Shown: positions 16,565 to 24,624 of the stretch, one piece after another
How the letters are laid out: every line of letters starts with the position of its first letter
How positions within the stretch are numbered: position 1 is the first letter of the stretch
Assembly: GCA_020631815.1 (NCBI GenBank)
Contig: JACKGW010000004.1
Coordinates: forward strand, 193,950-257,949
Direction: 5' to 3'
Length of the DNA: 64,000 nucleotides
DNA from: Planctomycetota bacterium
GTDB taxonomy: Bacteria; Planctomycetota; PLA2; JAEUHO01
Position numbers and translations under genes: made by a program
Notes under the pieces: model-generated
Seen by the model: only the letters and a program-made list of their open reading frames with translations
What the model was told of the DNA's origin: nothing
The model's database searches: none

Positions 16565-17769
16565 CAGCGGTCCACCTCGCCGAGCACGATGTCCATGCTG
16601 CCGATGAGCGCCACGAGGTCGGCGATGAGCACGCCCTCGGCCACCTCCGTGATGACGGCGATGTTGCTGTACGACGGCCCGCGGCAGCGGCAGCGGTACG
16701 CCGTGTCCTTGCCCTCGCTCACGAAGTAGCAGGCGAGCTCGCCGCGCGGGTTCTCGCCGCGCACGTAGACCTCACCCGCCGCCGGGCGGAAGCTCTTGGG
16801 CAGGTTCGCCATGACCGGACCCTCGGGCATCTGGGCCAGGGCCTGGCGGACGATCCGCACGCTCTGCTCGACTTCCTTGGCGCGGATCCAGTGGCGCTGG
16901 AAGCAGTCGCCGAGCACGCCCGCGATCCCCGACTCGCCGTGCGGCACGTCGAAGTCGAAGCGGTCGTAGACCGAGTAGGGCGCGTCGCGGCGCAGGTCCC
17001 AGTCGACGCCCGCCGCGCGCAGGCCGGGGCCCGTCACGCCCCAGCGCACCGCCGTGTCGCGGTCGATCACGCCGATGCCGCAGGTCCGCTCCTGGAAGAT
17101 GCGGTTCTCCATGAGGAGCAGGTTGTATTCGGGCAGGCGCTTCTCGACGGCAGCCAGGAAGGCGTCGAGCTCGTCGAGCCAGTCGCGCGAGAGGTCGCGC
17201 TTGACGCCGCCGATGCGCACGTAGTGGTAGAGCAGGCGACCACCGCTGATGTGGTCCAGCAGGTCCATGCCCCGCTCGCGCTCGCGGAACTGGTGCAGGA
17301 ACGGCGTGAAGGCGCCCAGGTCGAGGCCGTACACGCCGATGGCCATGAGGTGGCTGAGGATGCGCTGCACCTCGGCCACGATCACGCGGATGTACTCGGC
17401 GCGCTCGGGGATCTGGATGTCGCCCAGCTGCTCGATGGCCATGCAGGCGACGTGCTCGTTGCACATCGCTGCCAGGTAGTCCATGCGGTCCACGTACGGG
17501 ACCCACTGGTAGTACGGAACGCTCTCGCCGATCTTCTCGGCGCAGCGGTGCAGGTTGCCGACGTGGGGCTGGAGCGCGCGGACGATCTCGCCGTCGGTCT
17601 TGATGACGACGCGCAGCACGCCGTGCGTGGCGGGGTGCTGCGGGCCGATGTTGAGGACCATCTCCTCGGTGCGCAGGTCGCGACCGACGAGCAGCTGGCG
17701 CTCGTGCAGCTCGTGCGCGGGCTCCGCCTCGGAGGGCGTCAGCGCGGTGGAACGACCGTTGGTGCTCAC
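16564..17769 (-). CDS. nuoD: NADH-quinone oxidoreductase subunit D (49 kDa)
   Basis: The 401-residue protein is the quinone-site subunit, related to the large subunit of NiFe hydrogenases. It carries LNIGPQHPATHGVLR near the N-terminus, DRMDYLAAMCNEH, and the conserved C-terminal DIVLGEVDR. The start is the GTG at 17769 that overlaps the nuoC stop (GTGA). NuoC and NuoD are separate genes here, unlike the fused form in enterobacteria. Confidence 0.96.
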   Translation of the reverse strand: MSTNGRSTALTPSEAEPAHELHERQLLVGRDLRTEEMVLNIGPQHPATHGVLRVVIKTDGEIVRALQPHVGNLHRCAEKIGESVPYYQWVPYVDRMDYLAAMCNEHVACMAIEQLGDIQIPERAEYIRVIVAEVQRILSHLMAIGVYGLDLGAFTPFLHQFRERERGMDLLDHISGGRLLYHYVRIGGVKRDLSRDWLDELDAFLAAVEKRLPEYNLLLMENRIFQERTCGIGVIDRDTAVRWGVTGPGLRAAGVDWDLRRDAPYSVYDRFDFDVPHGESGIAGVLGDCFQRHWIRAKEVEQSVRIVRQALAQMPEGPVMANLPKSFRPAAGEVYVRGENPRGELACYFVSEGKDTAYRCRCRGPSYSNIAVITEVAEGVLIADLVALIGSMDIVLGEVDR

Positions 17770-18344
17770 AGGCCCTCCGGCGGAACGATCGGGACGCCGT
17801 GGTAGGTCGCGGGCGTCACCCAGTCCTTGCGCAGCGGGTGGCCCGGCCAGTCCTCGGGCAGCAGGATGCGACGCAGCTCTTTGCGACCCGTGAAGCGGAT
17901 GCCGACGAGGTCGAACGTCTCGCGCTCGTGCCAGTCGGCGCCGGTCCAGATGTCCATGACCGTGGGCACGTCCGGGGCACCGCGCGGCACGCGCACCTTG
18001 ATGCACAGCCACGGGTCGTTCTTGGGCGTGCGCTTGCGGTACTCCGCGTCGGGCTTCTTGGCGTACGAGCAGAGGTGGTAGACGGCTTCGAGCTCGTCGT
18101 CGGCCTGCCAGTCGACGCCCGAGACGAGGTGGCAGCAGTCCATCGCCAGCCCCTCGTCGTCGCGCACCAAGCGGGCCACGGCGCGCAGCGACTCGGGCTT
18201 GACGCGGATCCAGGGGTGCTTCCCGCCCGATTCGCTGGCGACCACGGCATCGGGCAGCTCGCGCTGGATCAGGTCCAGGGCCGCCTTCGTGATGGGGTCG
18301 GCCTCGTTCGTGGAGGCGTCCCCGGCCGGGGAGGTCTTGGCCAT
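17766..18344 (-). CDS. nuoC: NADH-quinone oxidoreductase subunit C (30 kDa)
   Basis: The 192-residue protein has the family block WHERETFDLVGIRFTGRKEL followed by RILLPEDWPGHPLRKDW, which packs against NuoD in the hydrophilic arm. An N-terminal Asp/Ala-rich extension of about 15 residues precedes the folded part. It starts with ATG 14 bases after nuoB and its stop lies within the nuoD start. Confidence 0.95.
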   Translation of the reverse strand: MAKTSPAGDASTNEADPITKAALDLIQRELPDAVVASESGGKHPWIRVKPESLRAVARLVRDDEGLAMDCCHLVSGVDWQADDELEAVYHLCSYAKKPDAEYRKRTPKNDPWLCIKVRVPRGAPDVPTVMDIWTGADWHERETFDLVGIRFTGRKELRRILLPEDWPGHPLRKDWVTPATYHGVPIVPPEGL

Positions 18345-18358
18345 CGTGCGCCTCCCTC

Positions 18359-18895
18359 CTAGGCCACGCCCGACGCGAGCGCCGGCCGCGGGTCGATCTG
18401 GGTCAGGGTGCCGCCGCCGCGCTCCGCGATGCGGAACTGCAGCTTGCGGATGGCGTCGATCAACGCCTCGGGCCGCGGCGGGCAGCCGGGCAGGTAGATG
18501 TCGACCGGCACCACGAGATCCACGCCCTGGACCACGTGGTAGCCGTACTTCACGTAGGGGCCGCCCCCCACCGTGCACGCCCCCATCGCGATGACGTACT
18601 TGGGGTCGGGCATCTGGTCGTAGAGACGACGAACGCGCGGCGCCATCTTGTGGGTCACGGTGCCAGCCACGATCATCAGGTCGCTCTGGCGCGGCGACGC
18701 GCGGAACACACCGGCCCCGAAGCGGTCGAGGTCGTACTTGGTGGCCGCGGTGGCCATCATTTCCATGGCGCAGCAGGCCAGCCCAAAGGCCATGGGCCAC
18801 AGCGCATTGCGCCGTCCCCAGTCCTTCAGCCAGTCGACCTTGGTCAGGATGACCGACTGCTGGAGCTCGGGATCGAGATAGAGGTCGTCAGGCAC
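18359..18895 (-). CDS. nuoB: NADH-quinone oxidoreductase subunit B (cluster N2)
   Basis: The 178-residue protein carries the four cysteines of terminal cluster N2: the tandem pair in GLACCAMEMM, one in GACTVGGGPY and one in LPGCPPRPEALIDAI. The GTG at 18895 is inside nuoA and gives an eight-base overlap, and the protein then begins PDDLYLDPELQQ. A longer open frame upstream has no family similarity, so I rejected it. Confidence 0.95.
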   Translation of the reverse strand: MPDDLYLDPELQQSVILTKVDWLKDWGRRNALWPMAFGLACCAMEMMATAATKYDLDRFGAGVFRASPRQSDLMIVAGTVTHKMAPRVRRLYDQMPDPKYVIAMGACTVGGGPYVKYGYHVVQGVDLVVPVDIYLPGCPPRPEALIDAIRKLQFRIAERGGGTLTQIDPRPALASGVA

Positions 18896-19400
18896 CGGCG
18901 CCCCCCTCGTTCGATTCGGCGCTCGCGCCGGCCAGCGCGAGCTCGGCCTCGCCCTCGCCCGCCACGCGGACGGCAGAGCGGCGTGCGAAGTCGGACGTGG
19001 CGGGGTCGCCGCCCTCGGGCCGCTCGGGGGCCCAGTCGATGTCACCGCGGGCCCAGACGTAGGCCAGACCCACCATGAGCACGACGATGAACGCCCCCGC
19101 CTCGACGAAGGCCAGCATCCCGAGGCCCCGCTCCGCGAGGTCCCGGAAGATGACGCCCCAGGGGAACAGCAGGGCCACTTCCACGTCGAAGACGACGAAC
19201 ATCAGGGCCACCGTGTAGAAGCGGATGTCGAACCGGACCCAGGCTTGGCCCACGGTCGGCTCGCCGCACTCGTAGATCTCGAGCTTGTCGCCTTCGACCC
19301 GGAGCTTGGGCCGGAGGAGCTTGGCAATGACCAAGTTGAGCGCCACGAAGGCGACCCCGATCAAGGCGAAGGCAAGGAGGTTGGCGAGCTCGAAATACAA
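18888..19400 (-). CDS. nuoA: NADH-quinone oxidoreductase subunit A, first gene of the operon
   Basis: The protein has three membrane helices and the family loop YECGEPTVGQAWVRFDIRFY. I place the start at the TTG at 19398-19400 (reads YFELANLL after the initiator), with a G-run just upstream. No ATG or GTG is in frame nearby, so the start is less certain than the gene. That gives 170 residues. The C-terminal 50 residues are an acidic, Ala/Glu-rich extension beyond the usual end of NuoA. It heads a 13-gene operon that lacks nuoE, nuoF and nuoG. Confidence 0.92.
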   Translation of the reverse strand: MYFELANLLAFALIGVAFVALNLVIAKLLRPKLRVEGDKLEIYECGEPTVGQAWVRFDIRFYTVALMFVVFDVEVALLFPWGVIFRDLAERGLGMLAFVEAGAFIVVLMVGLAYVWARGDIDWAPERPEGGDPATSDFARRSAVRVAGEGEAELALAGASAESNEGGAGA

Positions 19401-19640
19401 GGCTTCGGCCCCCGGAACGCGGATGGTCGGCGCAGGGTAGCAGCGGGGTCCTTGCCCCCGGATCGGATTCACAGCGGTTCGCGAGGTCGTCCCGCCGCTG
19501 ATGCGGCGTCTGGCGGGGCCCGGGAGATTGGGCTCGCCAAGGCGCGGTCGCGGCCCATCGCGTTCCTCGTGGCCCGGCACTGTCGGCGGGTACCATCCGC
19601 CCCGGCCCCGGCTGCCGGCCCGACCCTGGAGACCCCCCCG

Positions 19641-20852
19641 ATGCACGCCTCCCGCGCTTCGCTCGCTGCTCCCCTCGCGTTGGCCCTGGCCCTCGCGTTT
19701 CTCGTCCTGCCCGGATCTGCCCAGGCAGCCGACCCCACGCCCATGCCGGGCGTGGGCCTGGCCGAGGCCTGGCCGGGCGTGAAGTTCACCGAGCCGGTCT
19801 TCTGCGTCTCGGACGGATCGCCGGACAGCATGTTCGTCGGCGAGCAGACGGGACAGATCGTCAAGGTGGCCAAGTGGCGGGGCCAGGGCGCCGTGCCCCA
19901 GCCGACCGTCTGGCTGGACCTCAAGAGCAAGGTCGCCTACGAGGGGCAGGGCGGCCTGCTCGGCTGCGCCTTCCACCCCCAGTTCGCCCAGAACGGCCGC
20001 GTCTTCGTCAGCTACCTCGCGAAGGGCCCGGGCGGCGAGAACGCGTTCGTCCTCGTCGTCAGCGAGTTCGCCGCCACCCCCGGCGGCAGCTGCGATGGCG
20101 CCAGCGAGAAGCGCGTGCTGCAAATCGGCAAGCGCCGCAACATCCACCAGGGCGGCGGCCTGGCCTTTGGCCCCGACGGCATGCTCTACCTCGGCGTGGG
20201 CGACGGCGGCGACCCGGTCAGCCAGCAGACCGTGGGCAAGGACTTCCCCTCGCAGACGCCCAACAACCCGCTTGGCAAGATCCTGCGCATGGACGTGTCG
20301 ACCGTCGGCAAGTGCGTGCCGGGCGCCGGCAACCCCTGGGCCACGGGCCAGGGCTGGATGCCCTTCATCTACGCCTACGGCTTCCGCAACCCCTGGCGCT
20401 TCGACTGGGACGCCCAGGGCCGCATGTGGACGGCCGAGCCGGGGACCAGCGGCGAGGGCTCGCGCGAGTGGGTCACCGAGATCAAGCGTGGCATGAACCA
20501 CGGCTGGCCCTACTTCGAGGGCGACCGGCCGTTCGCGCAGGGCGGCGCTGCCCCGGCGGCCAACAACATGGTCATGCCGGTGCTCGTCTACCAAAGCGGC
20601 CAGCGCGCCGGCGCCGCGATCGGTGGCAAGTTCTACAAGGGCAGCCGCGTGCCGGCCTTGAAGGGCAAGTTCATCTTCATCGACTACATGCGCGGCGAGG
20701 TCTACTCGGTCGACCTCTCCAGCGGCGCGGCCAATGACTGGCGCCTGCTCGGCCAGGTGCCGGAGTGCGCTGCCGTCGGCATGGACGCCCAGGGCGAGGT
20801 CTACATCTGCAGCAACGGCAAGAACTCGATCTGGACCGTCATCCCGCGCTGA
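19641..20852 (+). CDS. Secreted PQQ-type sugar dehydrogenase-like (GSDH/sorbosone) beta-propeller
   Basis: The 403-residue protein starts with a signal peptide (LALALALAFLVLPGSAQA, cleavage near residue 29). The mature part is a six-bladed propeller of the glucose/sorbosone dehydrogenase family. It shows GGLLGCAFHPQF, HQGGGLAFGPDGMLYLGVGD with the conserved histidine and GDGGD loop, YGFRNPWRFDWD, and MNHGWPYFEG. Members oxidise aldoses in the periplasm with PQQ, but many act on unknown substrates. No pqq genes are in view. It is transcribed divergently from the nuo operon, with 240 bases between them. Confidence 0.85.
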   Translation: MHASRASLAAPLALALALAFLVLPGSAQAADPTPMPGVGLAEAWPGVKFTEPVFCVSDGSPDSMFVGEQTGQIVKVAKWRGQGAVPQPTVWLDLKSKVAYEGQGGLLGCAFHPQFAQNGRVFVSYLAKGPGGENAFVLVVSEFAATPGGSCDGASEKRVLQIGKRRNIHQGGGLAFGPDGMLYLGVGDGGDPVSQQTVGKDFPSQTPNNPLGKILRMDVSTVGKCVPGAGNPWATGQGWMPFIYAYGFRNPWRFDWDAQGRMWTAEPGTSGEGSREWVTEIKRGMNHGWPYFEGDRPFAQGGAAPAANNMVMPVLVYQSGQRAGAAIGGKFYKGSRVPALKGKFIFIDYMRGEVYSVDLSSGAANDWRLLGQVPECAAVGMDAQGEVYICSNGKNSIWTVIPR

Positions 20853-20944
20853 TCGCGAAACCGCGGACCCCGGCCGCGCGTCCTACCTGGCGCGCGGCCG
20901 CCGAGCCGCCCCCCGCTTCCCTCTCGCCCGACCGGAGACCTCCC

Positions 20945-21274
20945 ATGTCCGTCACCCTCACGCCCAAGGCCGCCGAGAAGGTGCGCCAGCTGATGGAAGA
21001 CCCTGGCCAAGACGGCGCCCAGGGCCTCCGCGTGCGCGTCGCCGGCGGCGGCTGCAGCGGCCTCACCTACAAGCTCGAGCTCGAGCGCGGGCCCGAAGAC
21101 AAGGACCAGGTGAGCGAAAGCGAAGGCGTTCCGATCTACGTGGACCCCAAGAGCGCGCTGTTCATCGACGGCACGCAGATCGACTACCACGAGTCGATGA
21201 TGGGCAGCGGCTTCGCCTTCTCCAACCCCAACGCCAAGGGGACCTGCGGCTGCGGCACGTCGTTCACCGCGTGA
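20945..21274 (+). CDS. HesB/IscA-type iron-sulfur cluster assembly protein
   Basis: The 109-residue protein has the A-type carrier signature: the first cysteine in VAGGGCSGLTYKL (residue 37) and the C-terminal pair in GTCGCGTSF (101 and 103). The three cysteines hold an Fe-S cluster or iron for transfer to target enzymes. The ATG follows GGAGACCTCCC. I cannot tell IscA, ErpA and SufA apart from the sequence alone. It fits with the Fe-S-rich Nuo proteins and the molybdenum hydroxylase in the same window. Confidence 0.93.
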   Translation: MSVTLTPKAAEKVRQLMEDPGQDGAQGLRVRVAGGGCSGLTYKLELERGPEDKDQVSESEGVPIYVDPKSALFIDGTQIDYHESMMGSGFAFSNPNAKGTCGCGTSFTA

Positions 21275-21305
21275 GCCTCTGCTTCTCGATAGAGCCCCAC
21301 GAATC

Positions 21306-21866
21306 GTGAGTGAAACCGACTCGTTGCGTGAGCTCGTGGGCCGTGTGGTCAACCAACACGGCCCCGACTTCGAGCACTGGTTCCCCGCCAGCTTCGACTG
21401 GATGGCGGCCTGCTCCGATGCGGCCGGCATGGCGGAGCGCGCTGGAGGCGGTCGCCTCTCCGACGAGGGCGTCGCCGCCTTGGCCGCCGCCGCGGGCGAG
21501 CACTTCCGCCTCGGCTACCTGGCCGGCCTCCTCACGCTCGCCGCGATCGACCCCTACGACGGCGACCCCGAAGGCCTCGTGGCCGAGCTCGTCGAGCCGC
21601 TCGAGGACGAGGACGAGGAGCGCTTCGGGGCGCTGGCCACGGATCACCTCGACGCCATCGAGGCGCGGCTCGGTGGCGACCCCACGAAGCACCCGCCGGG
21701 CACCGAGCGCCTCGTGAAGCTGGCGGAGCACGCCTGGACGCCGCTCTCGACGTGGTTCGAGAGCACGCCCAAGGGGCAGCGCACCAAGTGGCGCCCTTTC
21801 CTGCTCGCGTTCGCGCGCCTCGGCGCCGGGCTCTCCGCGCTGCGCTGGCACCTCGCGGGCCGCTGA
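21306..21866 (+). CDS. Hypothetical acidic helical protein
   Basis: The protein has 186 residues and begins with GTG 31 bases after the IscA-type gene. It is helical and acidic, with a Glu/Asp cluster (EPLEDEDEERFG) near the middle and WFPASFDWM near the N-terminus. There is no signal peptide, membrane segment or cysteine pattern. I do not recognise the family. Base composition and codon use match its neighbours and the gene lies between two redox-related genes, so it is probably real. Confidence 0.7.
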   Translation: MSETDSLRELVGRVVNQHGPDFEHWFPASFDWMAACSDAAGMAERAGGGRLSDEGVAALAAAAGEHFRLGYLAGLLTLAAIDPYDGDPEGLVAELVEPLEDEDEERFGALATDHLDAIEARLGGDPTKHPPGTERLVKLAEHAWTPLSTWFESTPKGQRTKWRPFLLAFARLGAGLSALRWHLAGR

Positions 21867-21959
21867 CCGGGATCGAGGGGCGGCGCAGTCCCGCCCGGTG
21901 AGGCGCGAGCCCCGGCGAGGCGTATCCTCCGCGCTTTCCCGTCTCTCCCCGGAGGTCCC

Positions 21960-22931
21960 ATGAGCGAGAACGGCGTCGAGAAGGTGGTGATCATCGGGTC
22001 CGGCCCCGCGGGCTGGACCGCTGCGATCTACGCGGCACGCGCGAACTTGGACCCGCTCGTCTTCGAGGGCTTCCCCACGCAGGAGATGATCCCGGGCGGC
22101 CAGCTGATGTTCACGACCGAGGTCGAGAACTTCCCCGGCTACCCGAACGGCGTGACGGGCCAGGAGATGATGGCCGACTTGAAGGCCCAGGCCGTGCGCT
22201 TCGAGACGCGCGTCATCACCGACGACATCGTCAAGTGCGACTTCAGCCAGCGCCCCTTCGTCCTGGAGAGCGGCGAGAACGGCACCGTCCGCGCGCACAC
22301 GGTCATCCTCGCGACGGGCGCCAAGGCCAAGTGGCTCGGCATCGAGAACGAGAAGCGTCTCGCCATGAGCGGCGGCGGCGTCAGCGCCTGCGCGGTGTGT
22401 GACGGCGCCCTGCCCGTGTTCCGCGACCAGCACCTCGTGGTGGTCGGCGGTGGCGACACGGCCATGGAAGAGACCGACTACCTCACGAAGTACGCCGGCA
22501 AGGTGACGCTCGTGCACCGCCGCGACGAGTTCCGCGCGTCCAAGATCATGCAGGACCGCGTGCTGAACAACCCGAAGGTCGAAGTGGCCTGGAACAGCCA
22601 GGTGACCGAGGTCTTCGGTGATCAGATGATCACCAGCGTCGAGCTGACCGACACCAACACGGGCGCCAAGCGCACCCTCGACGTGAAGGGCCTCTTCATC
22701 GCGATCGGCCACAAGCCCAACACCGACTTCCTGGGCGGCCAGATCACGACCGACGAGACCGGCTACATCACGCTGGCCGAGCCCGGCACCACCAAGACCA
22801 ACATCCCCGGCGTCTTCGCCGTGGGCGACGTGGCCGACAAGGTCTACCGCCAGGCCATCACCGCCGCCGGCACCGGCTGCATGGGCGCGCTGGACGCCGA
22901 GCGGTATCTCGCCGCCGAAGGCGTCCACTAG
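21960..22931 (+). CDS. trxB: Thioredoxin reductase (NADPH)
   Basis: The 323-residue flavoprotein reduces thioredoxin with NADPH. It has the FAD-binding GSGPAG (13-18), the redox-active pair CAVC (144 and 147), the NADPH site GGGDTAMEE (163-171) and the C-terminal FAD motif GVFAVGDVADK. The start is set by GGAGG four bases before the ATG. The CAVC pair differs slightly from the usual CATC; the two cysteines are intact. A structured repeat lies 34 bases after its stop. Confidence 0.95.
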   Translation: MSENGVEKVVIIGSGPAGWTAAIYAARANLDPLVFEGFPTQEMIPGGQLMFTTEVENFPGYPNGVTGQEMMADLKAQAVRFETRVITDDIVKCDFSQRPFVLESGENGTVRAHTVILATGAKAKWLGIENEKRLAMSGGGVSACAVCDGALPVFRDQHLVVVGGGDTAMEETDYLTKYAGKVTLVHRRDEFRASKIMQDRVLNNPKVEVAWNSQVTEVFGDQMITSVELTDTNTGAKRTLDVKGLFIAIGHKPNTDFLGGQITTDETGYITLAEPGTTKTNIPGVFAVGDVADKVYRQAITAAGTGCMGALDAERYLAAEGVH

Positions 22932-23446
22932 CCATCGGTGCGAGCGCCGGCCTGCGTGCGTGCAGGCGGCTCGCCGGATGCTCGGTCCCGCGCCACCATC
23001 GGCTCCTCGAGTGAACAGACCACGAGTCGTCGCCGATGGTGGCGCGCTACCGTCGCCCCGACGACCCGATCCGTGTCGCCAGTACCCTGAGCGAAAGGCA
23101 ACTGGGGCGGGCAGCTGGAGCCGCTCAGAACGTTGATCAGCGCGGGCCGCCGTCCCGCTGACGTCGCAAGTCGTCGCGGACGGGCTCGGGCACCGTCGGT
23201 TCGTCGATGGCCCAGGCGCGCAGCCGGCAGGTGCCCGGCTCCTTGCGGCGGAGCGGCTACGCCGCGACGCACGCGAGGTGCCGGGCTCCGCTGGCGGGCC
23301 TGCGACGGCGGGCAGTCCTCTCGCGTTCGCAGGCGAGCAGGTCTGCCCCCGGCCGACCGAGGCCCAGGGGAGCCGGGCACGCGGCCCGCGTCACTGCGCT
23401 CCGCCGCCGCGAGCCGGGCACCTGGGCGCGGCATAGACTCCCGCTG
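22932..23446 (+). other. 515-bp intergenic region holding the first copy of a structured repeat
   Basis: The first part (22966-23071) is the repeat described separately. The remaining 375 bases to the next gene are GC-rich and open in several frames but show no family resemblance, start site or strong hairpin. The open frame that runs into the following gene upstream of its ATG is Arg-rich and does not look like real protein. Confidence 0.5.
22966..23071 (+). repeat. Structured dispersed repeat, copy A (3' UTR of trxB)
   Basis: This 106-base element is about 91% identical to the reverse complement of 43026-43131 (ten differences). Its core is a perfect 14-bp stem, GCGCCACCATCGGC against GCCGATGGTGGCGC, around a 28-base loop that is almost identical in both copies. 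It lies 34 bases after the trxB stop; the strand given is the sense of that gene. It might be a terminator, a processing or stability signal, a small RNA or a short mobile element. The base-pair conservation is direct; the role is not known. Confidence 0.8.
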
Positions 23447-24619
23447 ATGGCGGCGCCGATCTACTTGGACCATGCGAGCGCGGCGCCGCTTCGCGACGAA
23501 GTGCGCGAGGCGATCGCGCCGTGGGCCGGGGAGCGGTTCGGGCATCCCGGCGCACGCGGGCACCCGATCGGCTGGGCCGCGGAGGCGGCGATCGAGGCTG
23601 CGCGCGCGCAGGTCGCCGATCTACTGGGGGCCGAGCCGCCCGAGATCGTGTTCACGAGTGGCGGGACGGAGGCCGACAACCTCGCCGTGCTCGGCGCCGC
23701 CGGCGCACGGGTGGGCCAGCCGCGCCACGTGATTGCGTCGGCGGTCGAGGGTCTGCCCGTCCTGGACGCCGTGAAGCGTCTGGCTCGCGAGGGCGTGGAG
23801 ACCACGCTCCTCCCCGTGGACAGAGATGGCCTCGTGGCGGCCGACGCGCTCGCGGCGGCGCTTCGCGACGACACGGTGTTGGTCGCGATCCAAGCCGCCA
23901 GCTCCGAGATCGGCACCGTGCAGGACGTCGCCACGTTGGGTGCGCTGTGTCGTGAGCGCGGCGCGCTGCTGCACGTGGACGCCACGGCCGCCGCCCCGTG
24001 GATGCGGCTCGCGCTGGCCGACGCCCCCATCGACCTGTTGTCGATCACCGGCGAGACGCTCGGCGCGCCGGGCGGCATCGGTGCGCTGTACGTACGTCGC
24101 TCGCGCCCCCGGGTGCGCCTGCTTCCGCAGCTGGTGGGTGGCGCGCAGGAAGGTGGACGCCGTCCGGGCTTTGCCAACGTGTTGGGCGCCGTGGGCCTCG
24201 GCGCCGCCTGCGCTGCCGTCGATGCCCATGGCGAGGTCGACGCGCGCACGGCGCGGGATCGGCGGGACGCCTTGCACGAGACGATCAGGAGCCGCGTCAC
24301 CGACGTGGCCCTGGTCGGCCACGCAAGTGCGCGCTTGCCCAATCACCTCGCCCTGGAGGTGCGCGGCGTCGAGGGCGAGAGCTTGCTGGTCGGCGCACCC
24401 CAGGTCGCGATGGCCACGGGCTCGGCCTGCTCCAGCGCGACGCTCGAGACGAGCCACGTGTTGGCCGCCATCGGCTTGGACCGCGCTCGCGCGTCTACCG
24501 TCGTGCGCCTCACGACGGGCGCGGAAACGACGGCGGACGAGATCGCGCGCGCGGCGGACGTGCTGGTCGAGGCCGTCGCACGTCTGCGCAGCTTCGGCGC
24601 CACGAGTGGAGGGGCCTGA
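23447..24619 (+). CDS. Cysteine desulfurase-like protein lacking the PLP lysine (probable pseudoenzyme)
   Basis: The 390-residue protein has the NifS/IscS fold throughout: YLDHASAAPL, FTSGGTEADNLAV, LHVDAT, GGIGALYVRR and the cysteine loop GSACSS (Cys328). The PLP site is not intact. The motif normally Ser-x-His-Lys reads SITGETLGAPGG, so the lysine is Thr204. The stacking histidine after AVE is Gly102, the Asn-Asn-Glu motif is SSE, and the glutamine after the conserved aspartate is alanine. The only lysine I find is Lys110. Enzymes of this family need that lysine for the aldimine, so normal desulfurase activity is unlikely. The gene is five bases ahead of uup and has normal codon use, so it is not an obvious pseudogene. 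Confidence 0.85.
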   Translation: MAAPIYLDHASAAPLRDEVREAIAPWAGERFGHPGARGHPIGWAAEAAIEAARAQVADLLGAEPPEIVFTSGGTEADNLAVLGAAGARVGQPRHVIASAVEGLPVLDAVKRLAREGVETTLLPVDRDGLVAADALAAALRDDTVLVAIQAASSEIGTVQDVATLGALCRERGALLHVDATAAAPWMRLALADAPIDLLSITGETLGAPGGIGALYVRRSRPRVRLLPQLVGGAQEGGRRPGFANVLGAVGLGAACAAVDAHGEVDARTARDRRDALHETIRSRVTDVALVGHASARLPNHLALEVRGVEGESLLVGAPQVAMATGSACSSATLETSHVLAAIGLDRARASTVVRLTTGAETTADEIARAADVLVEAVARLRSFGATSGGA

Positions 24620-24624
24620 GCACG

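Noticed and set aside
18896..19045. Longer N-terminus for NuoB
   Set aside because: The extra residues are Pro/Arg-rich, overlap nuoA in another frame and have no counterpart in NuoB proteins.
23207..23446. In-frame 80-residue extension upstream of the cysteine-desulfurase-like gene
   Set aside because: It is Arg/Gly/Pro-rich low-complexity sequence, while the family fold begins exactly at the ATG at 23447.
22928..23563. Minus-strand open frame sharing residues such as DRVVGAT and RASGEP with a plus-strand frame at 42621-43178
   Set aside because: The shared part is the structured repeat. Nine of the ten base differences change the amino acid while the stem pairing is preserved, so the frame is a by-product.
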